A stretch of 64,000 nt of DNA from an uncultured Alphaproteobacteria bacterium. Lineage in GTDB: Bacteria; Pseudomonadota; Alphaproteobacteria; RF32; CAG-239. The stretch covers positions 62,001-126,000 of the forward strand of contig CAKQKH010000001.1 of NCBI GenBank assembly GCA_934248075.1, given 5' to 3'. A model generated the notes under the pieces. That model was not told where the DNA came from. It ran no database searches and saw only the letters and a program-made list of their open reading frames with translations. Position 1 is the stretch's first letter. Each line of letters opens with the position of its first letter. Made by a program: the position numbers and the translations under genes. Below are positions 33,821-41,629 of the stretch, piece by piece.

Positions 33821-35668
33821 ATGAATCTCGAATATGATGTAATTGTTATCGGTGGTGGTCATGCCGGATGTGAGGCTTGCGCGGCCGCCGCCCGCCTTGG
33901 CGCCAATACAGCTTTGCTTACTCATAAAATTTCCACTATTGGAGAAATGTCTTGTAATCCGGCTATTGGTGGCTTAGGTAAAGGCCATTTGGTTAGAGAA
34001 ATAGATGCTCTTGACGGTCTCATGGCCAAAGTGATTGATAAAGCCGGTATTCAGTTTAGAATGCTAAATGCGTCTAAAGGACCGGCAGTGCGTGGCCCTC
34101 GCGCTCAGGCTGATAGAGACTTATATAAAAAATATATGCTGGAAGCTCTGCAACAACAGCCCAACCTTACTATAATAGAAGCTGCTGCAGAGGGTTTTGT
34201 TTTTGATGGTGATAATATTTGTGGTGTTAAACTTGCCGATGGCACAGAATTAAAAGCTCGCGCTGTCGTCTTAACATCAGGAACTTTTTTAAATGGTGTT
34301 ATGTTTATAGGTCATCAAACCTCAATTGGTGGCCGTGTTAATGATGTTACCTGCACAGGAATAACACCGTATTTAAAGTCTAAAGGATTAAAAATAGGTC
34401 GTCTCAAAACCGGAACCCCTGCCCGACTTAATGGCAAAACTATTAATTGGTCAATCTTAGAAACTCAAGAAGGTGATGAAAATCCGCAACCTTTTTCTTT
34501 TTTAACCAAAACCATTACCAATCCGCAAATAAAATGTTACGTAACCCATACGAATGAACGCACTCATAAAATTATTCGGGATAATTTTTCTAAATGTGCC
34601 TTATTTTCTGGTTTAATTACCGGTGTCGGGCCTCGTTATTGCCCTAGTATTGAGGATAAACTAGTTAAATTTGCTGATCGTACCAGCCACCAAATATTTC
34701 TTGAGCCTGAAGGCTTAAACACTGATGTCGTATATCCCAATGGTATTTCAACATCGTTGCCTGCAGATATTCAGGAACAATTTATTCATACTATGGAAGG
34801 TTTGGAAAATGTAGAAATATTGCGTCCTGCCTACGCCATAGAATATGATTATGTTGATCCTCAAGAATTGGATAGCACTCTTGCGGTCAAAAAAATTTCA
34901 GGGCTTTATCTGGCCGGACAGATAAATGGCACAACCGGATACGAGGAAGCCGCCGCCCAAGGTGTTTTGGCTGGTATAAATGCAGCTTTATATTCAGCCG
35001 GAAATAATCAAAAATTTATTATCGACCGTTCAGAAGGCTATATTGGTGTAATGGTTGATGATCTTATTACTAAAGGTGTTGACGAACCATATCGTATGTT
35101 CACATCTCGTTCAGAATATAGGTTGTTTTTGCGCGCTGATAACGCCGATCAAAGACTAACTGAAAAAGGTTGGAAAATTGGTTGTGTTAGTAATTATAGA
35201 TACAGTGTATTTAAAGCTAAAAAGCAGGCTATTGATAATTTTAGACTTGAAGCAGAACAAAAATTTATATTACCGGCAGAAATGGAAAAACATGGCATTT
35301 TAGTAAAGCAAGATGGCGTCCGCCGCACCGCTTATAATCTAATGTCATATCACGATGTTTCACGTGAAACCATAAATTCTATTTGGCCTGAATTTAAAAA
35401 TGTTTCTGATGATATTTATGAACAAGTCGAAATCGAAGCCAAATATTCCGGTTACATTAAAAGACAATTAGCCGATATAGAAGTTTTCAAAAAAGATGAA
35501 AACCTTCATCTGCGAGAAGATATTGATTACAATCAAATAGGTGGCTTGTCTCGTGAAATGGTTAGCAAACTGTCAAAAGTGCGTCCATCTACAATTGGCG
35601 AAGCTTCGCGCATACCTGGTGTCACACCTGCCGCCATAACCGCAATTTTAGGATATCTAAAAAAATGA
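33821..35668 (+). CDS. mnmG: tRNA uridine-5-carboxymethylaminomethyl modification enzyme MnmG (GidA)
   Basis: FAD-dependent partner of MnmE. The 615 residues have the Rossmann FAD motif VIGGGHAGCEAC at the N-terminus, the GPAVRGPRAQADR and CPSIEDK signatures and a helical C-terminus (IPGVTPAAITAIL). A parS-like site lies inside at 35356-35371. Its stop overlaps the next ATG as ATGA. A TTG start four codons earlier is less likely than the ATG at 33821. Confidence 0.96.
   Translation: MNLEYDVIVIGGGHAGCEACAAAARLGANTALLTHKISTIGEMSCNPAIGGLGKGHLVREIDALDGLMAKVIDKAGIQFRMLNASKGPAVRGPRAQADRDLYKKYMLEALQQQPNLTIIEAAAEGFVFDGDNICGVKLADGTELKARAVVLTSGTFLNGVMFIGHQTSIGGRVNDVTCTGITPYLKSKGLKIGRLKTGTPARLNGKTINWSILETQEGDENPQPFSFLTKTITNPQIKCYVTHTNERTHKIIRDNFSKCALFSGLITGVGPRYCPSIEDKLVKFADRTSHQIFLEPEGLNTDVVYPNGISTSLPADIQEQFIHTMEGLENVEILRPAYAIEYDYVDPQELDSTLAVKKISGLYLAGQINGTTGYEEAAAQGVLAGINAALYSAGNNQKFIIDRSEGYIGVMVDDLITKGVDEPYRMFTSRSEYRLFLRADNADQRLTEKGWKIGCVSNYRYSVFKAKKQAIDNFRLEAEQKFILPAEMEKHGILVKQDGVRRTAYNLMSYHDVSRETINSIWPEFKNVSDDIYEQVEIEAKYSGYIKRQLADIEVFKKDENLHLREDIDYNQIGGLSREMVSKLSKVRPSTIGEASRIPGVTPAAITAILGYLKK
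35356..35371. promoter_or_regulatory. parS site 1 (in mnmG)
   Basis: TGTTTCACGTGAAACC matches the 16-bp parS consensus TGTTTCACGTGAAACA at 15 of 16 positions. It lies in mnmG coding DNA, about 3.1 kb before parA. Confidence 0.85.
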
Positions 35669-36291
35669 TTCGTTATTATCCCACTCTTCAACAAGCTCAG
35701 AAAATTTGGCAAGAGGGCTTGGATTATCGTACTCAGACAACCAATTATGTTAATCGCGAAGATTATATTTTTCATACGCGCGGAGTGGCTGAGGCTGCAA
35801 AAATAATCGCTGCTCATACCAAAGATATGGATCCTGAAAAAGCTTATATATTAGGGCTGCTTCATGATTATGGTAAAAAATATGACGAGAAAGCATGTGG
35901 ACTTTTTCACGGACAAGTAGGCTTTGATGAAATGAATAATATGGGATATTATGATGTGGCAAAAATTTGTCTTACACATTCATTTCCTCGTAAAGATTTT
36001 GAAGAAATTCATTACACATCATATCTTCCAGAATGGATTCAATGGGCAAAACATGAATTATCTAAAGTTGATTATGATGATTATGATCGTCTGATACAAC
36101 TATGTGATATGTTTTTTGAAGCTACTCAAAAAGTCGATTTTGAAACAAGATTTAAAAAAATTATTGAGCGTTACAATTTATCTTCTGACGTTATAAACGT
36201 GTTAAGGGAAGATGCTGAGCGTAATCTAAAATATTTTGAAAACAAAACCGGCTGCAACATTTATGATTTGTTAAATATAAAACATTTATAA
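35665..36291 (+). CDS. HD-domain hydrolase, copy 1
   Basis: A 208-residue HD protein that overlaps the end of mnmG by four bases. FHTRGVAEAA supplies the first His, LLHDYGK the HD pair, and LTHSF and DRLIQLCD later ligands; the layout is like the YqeK-type or dNTP-phosphohydrolase-like HD groups. Substrate unknown. It is followed by a paralog and a PHP-domain protein, inserted between mnmG and rsmG. Confidence 0.72.
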   Translation: MIRYYPTLQQAQKIWQEGLDYRTQTTNYVNREDYIFHTRGVAEAAKIIAAHTKDMDPEKAYILGLLHDYGKKYDEKACGLFHGQVGFDEMNNMGYYDVAKICLTHSFPRKDFEEIHYTSYLPEWIQWAKHELSKVDYDDYDRLIQLCDMFFEATQKVDFETRFKKIIERYNLSSDVINVLREDAERNLKYFENKTGCNIYDLLNIKHL

Positions 36292-36314
36292 TATTTAGCG
36301 TTAGGATTTTTATA

Positions 36315-36935
36315 ATGACTTTACCATCACTTACTGAAGCGAAAAAACTTTTTGAAAAAGCCTGTCTGGTTACTGATGAAAATAATTTAAAAGATGGTCT
36401 TGTTAAAGGTATATCTCGCCGACACTATCTTCGTGTTGCAGAAAACGCAAAATTAATTGCAAGTAAAACAGCGTATTTAAACCCTGAAAAGGCATATATT
36501 CTTGGGCTATTACATGATTACGGCGAATGTGTGGTATATGGTAATAATTCTTTATTTCACGGTACTACTGGCTATGATGAAATGATGAAACTTGGGTATG
36601 ATGAAGTTGCTAAAGTTTGTCTGACACATAGTTTTTTCTGTGAAGATATTGATCCTGATGAGTATCTGTCTTACCCCAGAGATGAAATACTGCGTGCCGC
36701 AGATTATATAAAAGAGCACCCGCTTGATGATTATGATAAATTAATTCAGGTAAGTGATCTAATGGTAAAACGCGATAAAAACACCAATATAAGTGACCGA
36801 TTAGATTTTGTAGCTGCCAAATATCATGTTTCATCAGATGTTATAAAGCGCAAGAAACTATCAGCTTTGAATCTTAAAAACTACTTTGATAACCTTTGTG
36901 GACAAGATATTTATCAAATTGTGGGAATAATTTAA
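36315..36935 (+). CDS. HD-domain hydrolase, copy 2
   Basis: A 206-residue paralog of copy 1, sharing LLHDYGE and LTHSFF in the same order and a closely similar C-terminal layout (DLMVKRDKNTNISDRLDFV...). It ends with TAATG, overlapping the PHP gene start. Two HD enzymes side by side point to duplication. Confidence 0.72.
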   Translation: MTLPSLTEAKKLFEKACLVTDENNLKDGLVKGISRRHYLRVAENAKLIASKTAYLNPEKAYILGLLHDYGECVVYGNNSLFHGTTGYDEMMKLGYDEVAKVCLTHSFFCEDIDPDEYLSYPRDEILRAADYIKEHPLDDYDKLIQVSDLMVKRDKNTNISDRLDFVAAKYHVSSDVIKRKKLSALNLKNYFDNLCGQDIYQIVGII

Positions 36936-37735
36936 TGCAAGATTTCTCTTATCATACACACAATAACACACAAGGCCTTGCTGATGGTAAAAATACTTGC
37001 GAGGAAATGATATCTAAGGCCGAGGAAATAGGTTTTAGTGAGATTGGTGTGAGCAATCATCTTATATATCACCCTAATATATCATTAAATCATACGCAAA
37101 ACTTTAATAATTTTAATAAAGCCCTTGATTATGCTCAAAAAAATATTGATGAAATAAGAGAAACAGCTGATCGCCATAAAATAAAAGTTTATGCTGGCTT
37201 TGAGGTTGATTATTTTCCGTCTGCGATCTGGCGTAATGCCTTTGAAAAAATAATTAATACAGTCAAGCCTGACTATTTGATAGCCTCAGCTCACAATGCA
37301 ATTAGTAAAGATGAAAAACTTATCTATAATCTTTGGCATATTTCGACTCCGATAGATGATGATATGAAACAATATCTGATAAATTATTGGCAAAACCTGA
37401 TTGATTGTATTAAAAGCGGATATTTTAACTTTGTAGCTCACTGTGATTTGGCTTCAAATCTAGGCGTTTGTGCAGGGGAAGAATGGATTGAGTGGCGCTG
37501 GAAGGTAATAGAAGCTATAAAATCGCAAAACCTTCCCTTTGAGATTAACACAAAAGGGATATATCGTTGTGGTCGCCCCAGCCCTGATTGGTGGATGATA
37601 AAAGAGCTTATTGCTTCCGGTGTGCCAACCCTAATCAGTGATGATGCTCACAGTATAGATATGTTGGGAAGTTATTACTCTGATGTTGAGGCAGAGCTAT
37701 CCAAAATTCCCAATGTAAAACGTTTCCGTTTTTAA
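36935..37735 (+). CDS. PHP-domain phosphoesterase, histidinol-phosphatase-like
   Basis: A 266-residue PHP-superfamily metal-dependent phosphoesterase. YHTHNNTQG supplies the first metal His pair, GVSNHL, GFEVDYFP, SAHN, VAHCDLA and the final SDDAHS are the further ligand positions. Relatives include HisK-type histidinol phosphatases. The ATG at 36935 overlaps the stop of the HD gene; the frame upstream to 36896 is not needed. It ends ahead of a 126-base gap before rsmG. Confidence 0.8.
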   Translation: MQDFSYHTHNNTQGLADGKNTCEEMISKAEEIGFSEIGVSNHLIYHPNISLNHTQNFNNFNKALDYAQKNIDEIRETADRHKIKVYAGFEVDYFPSAIWRNAFEKIINTVKPDYLIASAHNAISKDEKLIYNLWHISTPIDDDMKQYLINYWQNLIDCIKSGYFNFVAHCDLASNLGVCAGEEWIEWRWKVIEAIKSQNLPFEINTKGIYRCGRPSPDWWMIKELIASGVPTLISDDAHSIDMLGSYYSDVEAELSKIPNVKRFRF

Positions 37736-37861
37736 TATTTTGATTCAATGAATAGTGTTTAACTTATTGAAATAAGAGTCTATTTAAAAATATGGCAATA
37801 AGGTGTTTATAACTCATCTTTTTGTATTTTAAATTTTTCATAAAAATTATATAAATAACTT

Positions 37862-38488
37862 ATGAAAAATTTTTGCGACACATACAATGTTTCACGTGAA
37901 ACATTTGATAAATTAAAGCACTACCAATCAATGTTGATTGAATGGCAGTCAAAGTTTAATTTGGTCAGCTCTTCCACATTAGATGATGCTTGGAATCGCC
38001 ACTTTTTAGACTCTGTTCAACTGTTTCAATATATTCCTAATCAAGCTAAAGTATTATATGATTTTGGCTCTGGCGCTGGGTTTCCTGGTATGGTGCTGGC
38101 TATAATGGCTAATGAAAAAATGCCTGATTTGCAGGTTAGCTTAATTGAAAGCACAACTAAAAAAACACTGTATTTAAACGCGGTCAAGTCAGAAACAAAT
38201 ACTAATGTTACAATTTTAAATGATCGAATTGAAAATTTACAACTTCCAAAGGCTGATGTGATAACATCAAGGGCAATGGCCTCATTAACGGAGCTTTTGG
38301 GTTATGCTTACAAATTTTGTAAAAAAGAATCTGTTTGCATTTTTCCTAAAGGTAAAAAATATGCCGAGGAATTGTCAGAGGCGCATAAACGTTGGAAGTT
38401 TAAATGCCAAATTGTTGCCAGCACCCAAAGTGATGAAGGCAAAATTTTAATCATAACCAATTTATCAAAAGTAAAAGGAGAAAAGTAA
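37862..38488 (+). CDS. rsmG: 16S rRNA (guanine-527-N7)-methyltransferase RsmG
   Basis: Methylates G527 of 16S rRNA with SAM. The 208 residues show FDKLKHYQSMLIEWQSKFNLVS, NRHFLDSVQLF and the SAM motif YDFGSGAGFPG, then the family's ITSRAMASL. A perfect parS site lies inside its start (37888-37903), encoding VSRET. The next gene, parA, starts immediately after its stop. Confidence 0.95.
   Translation: MKNFCDTYNVSRETFDKLKHYQSMLIEWQSKFNLVSSSTLDDAWNRHFLDSVQLFQYIPNQAKVLYDFGSGAGFPGMVLAIMANEKMPDLQVSLIESTTKKTLYLNAVKSETNTNVTILNDRIENLQLPKADVITSRAMASLTELLGYAYKFCKKESVCIFPKGKKYAEELSEAHKRWKFKCQIVASTQSDEGKILIITNLSKVKGEK
37888..37903. promoter_or_regulatory. parS site 2 (in rsmG)
   Basis: TGTTTCACGTGAAACA is a perfect 16-bp parS palindrome, ParB's loading site. 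It sits about 600 bases before parA, in the rsmG coding sequence. Confidence 0.95.
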
Positions 38489-39268
38489 ATGCCAAGAATC
38501 TTAGCTGTTGCAAATCGCAAAGGCGGCGTTGGTAAAACTACCACGACGGTTAATGTTGCTACGGCGATGGCTGCGGCCGGCAAAAAAGTTTTGGTAGTTG
38601 ATTTGGATCCGCAAGGCAACGCCTCTACCTCAATGGGAATTAACAAAAAAGGTCGCATGGCTTCTAGTTATGAAGTTTTATTGGGTGAAAAACGTCTTAC
38701 AGACGCTGTTGTTTGGACTGAAATACCAAACTTTTCTCTTATTCCCTCATCTCCGGATTTGGCCGGAGCAGAAGTTGAGTTGGTAGATATGCCAAACCGA
38801 GAATATGCATTAAAAAAGGCGTTGATTAAAGATGCCGTTAACTATGACTACATTTTGATAGATTGTCCCCCTTCCCTAAGCTTGGTAACTATAAATGCGC
38901 TGGTGGCTGCCGATGCTGTTATTGTGCCGTTGCAGTGTGAATTTTTGGCCTTGGAGGGGGTCACTGATTTGATACGTAATATCAATCAGATTAAAAAGAA
39001 ATTTAATCCCTCGTTGGCGTTGCATGGTGTTGTTCTTACAATGTATGATAAACGCAATAATCTCAGCCAAATGGTTGAAGATGATGTCAGAAACTTTTTT
39101 GGTAAAAAGGTATATGATACAGTAATCCCGCGTAATGTCAGAATTTCTGAAGCCCCTTCGCACGGTAAACCGGTGTTAATTTATGATTTTAAATGTCCGG
39201 GATCTCAGGCATATATCAGTTTGGCCGGAGAAGTCTTAAAAAGAGAAAAGGAATTGATAGCATGTTAG
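38489..39268 (+). CDS. parA: Chromosome-partitioning ATPase ParA
   Basis: Deviant Walker A ATPase that segregates origins, 259 residues. KGGVGKTTT (deviant P-loop, residues 11-19), the second Lys motif, DCPPSLSLVTINAL and VVLTMYDKRNNLS are typical. AAAAGGAG precedes the ATG. Its stop overlaps parB. Confidence 0.96.
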   Translation: MPRILAVANRKGGVGKTTTTVNVATAMAAAGKKVLVVDLDPQGNASTSMGINKKGRMASSYEVLLGEKRLTDAVVWTEIPNFSLIPSSPDLAGAEVELVDMPNREYALKKALIKDAVNYDYILIDCPPSLSLVTINALVAADAVIVPLQCEFLALEGVTDLIRNINQIKKKFNPSLALHGVVLTMYDKRNNLSQMVEDDVRNFFGKKVYDTVIPRNVRISEAPSHGKPVLIYDFKCPGSQAYISLAGEVLKREKELIAC

Positions 39269-40257
39269 ATAATGAATTAGATGAGTTGCTAAAAGATAAT
39301 AATCAGCTTGCTGACAATCACAGTAGTCACAAACGCAAGAGCTTAGGGCGCGGCTTAAACGCATTGCTTGGTGATGATGAAGATGATAATACGATTGATT
39401 CGACTGCTGCGACTAATAGCATAGATATAGACCAAATTGTCGCCGGCAAATATCAACCGCGCACAGAATTTGATAGTGATGCAATATTAGCCTTATCAGA
39501 TTCAATAAAAGAGCGTGGTATATTACAGCCGTTGTTGGTGCGCCCGCTGGGAGATAAATATGAAATTATCGCCGGTGAGCGTCGTTGGCGCGCCGCCCAA
39601 ATTGCCGGACTGACAAAAGTTCCGGTTGTAATAAAAGAATTTAGTGATGCTGAGGTTCTTGAAGCCGCTCTGGTTGAAAATATAATGCGCGAAGATCTAT
39701 CTGCCATTGATGAAGCGGAAGGCTATCAACGCTTAATAGATGAATTTTCGCATACTCAGGAGGCATTGGCACAAATATTTGGCAAATCACGTAGTCATAT
39801 TGCTAATATGTTGCGCTTGCTTACTTTGCCACAAGATATTAAAGAGTTAGTCAAAAATGGCAAACTGTCAGCCGGTCATGCTCGCGCTTTGGTTGGACTC
39901 GAAAATCAACAATCTCTCGCCAAACAGATTATTGACAAAGAATTAAGTGTTCGTCAAACTGAAGAGCTGGTAGCCAAGCAAAAGGCTCCTAAAGAACCAA
40001 AAGCGAAAACGGAAAAGAATTCTGATATTGCCGATATTGAGCGAGATTTGGTAAAAAGTTTGGGGTTGCGGATTAAAATCACTCCCAATAAACAAGGCGG
40101 AGGAAAAGTTGTTTTACAATATTCTTCTGTTGCTGAACTAGATATGATTATAGAAACTCTTGAGCAGAAACGTCGCGGAGAAAATAATCAGAACAGTGTA
40201 TTTAAAGCGCCGGAAACTTCGGCTAATGAAAAGTTTTCAATTAAAATCGTTGATTAA
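39262..40257 (+). CDS. parB: Chromosome-partitioning protein ParB
   Basis: ParB binds parS and slides on DNA with CTP. The 331 residues show an N-terminal ParA-stimulating region, a ParB/Srx nuclease-like CTP-binding domain with GERRWRAAQIAG, an HTH that includes IFGKSRSHIANMLRLL, and a C-terminal dimer domain. ATG at 39262 overlaps the parA stop; the upstream frame to 39193 lies in parA. Confidence 0.96.
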   Translation: MLDNELDELLKDNNQLADNHSSHKRKSLGRGLNALLGDDEDDNTIDSTAATNSIDIDQIVAGKYQPRTEFDSDAILALSDSIKERGILQPLLVRPLGDKYEIIAGERRWRAAQIAGLTKVPVVIKEFSDAEVLEAALVENIMREDLSAIDEAEGYQRLIDEFSHTQEALAQIFGKSRSHIANMLRLLTLPQDIKELVKNGKLSAGHARALVGLENQQSLAKQIIDKELSVRQTEELVAKQKAPKEPKAKTEKNSDIADIERDLVKSLGLRIKITPNKQGGGKVVLQYSSVAELDMIIETLEQKRRGENNQNSVFKAPETSANEKFSIKIVD

Positions 40258-40272
40258 TAAAGGAAAAAAACT

Positions 40273-40509
40273 ATGACTATATTGGATAAAATGTTGGAAA
40301 ACTGCGAAAAAGCAGGCTATGCCACAACAAAAAATGTTCAAAAAATTGCCAATGCAAAACAAATGATGTTTGGTGAAAAAGAATGGCAGCGTTGCCCTTG
40401 CGATGGCAATAATCCTGCTCGTTATTGCATCTCTGAAACCTGCCGCGCCGATATTGAGCGTGATGGCGAATGTCATTGTCACTGCTATTGCAAAAAAGAC
40501 ATTGCTTAA
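40273..40509 (+). CDS. Ferredoxin-thioredoxin reductase catalytic-domain-like small protein
   Basis: A 78-residue protein with nine cysteines. It resembles the catalytic beta chain of ferredoxin-thioredoxin reductases: C41-P-C43, C52, C57, C67-H-C69 with further C71 and C73. True FTR has CPC-x16-CPC-x8-CHC; here the middle pair is spread out. It may bind an Fe-S cluster or zinc. AAAGGAA precedes the ATG. It sits 15 bases after parB and ends in a strong bidirectional terminator. Confidence 0.65.
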   Translation: MTILDKMLENCEKAGYATTKNVQKIANAKQMMFGEKEWQRCPCDGNNPARYCISETCRADIERDGECHCHCYCKKDIA

Positions 40510-40523
40510 TTTTTAGCTCAGTT

Positions 40524-40556
40524 AAAAACAGCTCCTTTTTAAGGAGCTGTTTTTTT
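40524..40556. terminator. Bidirectional terminator after the FTR-like gene
   Basis: ACAGCTCCTT (40528-40537), TTT, AAGGAGCTGT (40541-40550), with an A-run before and T-run after. It also ends the yejAB transcript on the minus strand. Confidence 0.9.
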
Positions 40557-41628
40557 AGACTTTATCAAAATTTATTCGTGGATCAATCCATGAATAAAGG
40601 ATATCTGATAGCAATTTTAGAATTAATCCTAATAAAGCAAAAATATACAAAGTGCCGAATATCACCGGATAATCTCTGGTCATTATTGCTTCATATCCCA
40701 ATAGTCCCAAACCATTTAAGGAAAAAATCACCTCTATCAGCAGAGATCCTGTAAAAAGCATTTTAATTAAGAGAGTAGGGAAGCCTGCAATCACAATCAG
40801 CATAGCATTACGAAACACATGGTTGTACAATATTTGATTTTGACTCAAGCCTTTTGCTTTGGCTGTCAAAACGTATTGTTTGCCCAGTTCATCTAAAAAT
40901 GAGTTTTTAGTCAACATAGTTAAACCGGCAAATCCCCCAATAACCATGGCCGTTACCGGTAAAGTAATATGCCAAAAATAATCTGTTATTTTTTTCCACC
41001 ATGAAAAAGATTCCCAACCATCAGAGGTTAATCCGCTAAGAGGAAACCAATGCAAATATGTGCCGCCGGCAAAAAAGACAATCAAAAACACCGCAAATAA
41101 AAATACCGGAATTGCAGACCCTAACACTACCGCAAACGATGTCCAAATATCAAATTTTGAACCATCATAAACCGCTTTTTTAATCCCCAGCGGAATAGCT
41201 ATCAGATATATAATCAGCGTTGACCATAATCCCAAAGATATTGAAACCGGCATTCTTTCTTTTATTAATTGCCAAACAGTCTTATCCTTATAAAAACTTT
41301 TTCCAAAGTCAAATCTGGCATATCCTTTTAACATTTTTCCAAAACGAATATGTGCCGGCTGATCAAATCCAAACTGTTTTTCCAGCTCTTTAATCATATC
41401 CTCAGGCACACCTCTGGCGCCCTGATATTTGTCCGATATTTTATCTTGTGTAAATTCTTTGGTTCCCGATATAGCTCCTTTAGCATCAACATTCATTCCG
41501 CTGTATTGAGCCAAAACGTGTTCTACTGGTCCGCCCGGAGCAAATTGAATTATAATAAAATTAACCGCCAAAATTCCCAATAATGTAAAAGGGATAAGCA
41601 ATAGCCTTTTTAATATGTAATTGCGCAT
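40555..41628 (-). CDS. yejB: ABC transporter permease YejB-like
   Basis: Inner-membrane permease of a peptide/microcin C-type ABC importer, 357 residues with about six membrane segments. It closely follows E. coli YejB: IIQFAPGGPVEHVLAQ, FDFGKSF, SISLGLWSTLIIYLIAIPLGIKKAVYDGS and the EAA-loop region AKAKGLSQNQILYNHVFRNAML. Start is the ATG at 41628, one base from the yejA stop. No yejE or yejF follows. Confidence 0.92.
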   Translation of the reverse strand: MRNYILKRLLLIPFTLLGILAVNFIIIQFAPGGPVEHVLAQYSGMNVDAKGAISGTKEFTQDKISDKYQGARGVPEDMIKELEKQFGFDQPAHIRFGKMLKGYARFDFGKSFYKDKTVWQLIKERMPVSISLGLWSTLIIYLIAIPLGIKKAVYDGSKFDIWTSFAVVLGSAIPVFLFAVFLIVFFAGGTYLHWFPLSGLTSDGWESFSWWKKITDYFWHITLPVTAMVIGGFAGLTMLTKNSFLDELGKQYVLTAKAKGLSQNQILYNHVFRNAMLIVIAGFPTLLIKMLFTGSLLIEVIFSLNGLGLLGYEAIMTRDYPVIFGTLYIFALLGLILKLLSDILYSWIDPRINFDKV

Positions 41629-41629
41629 A

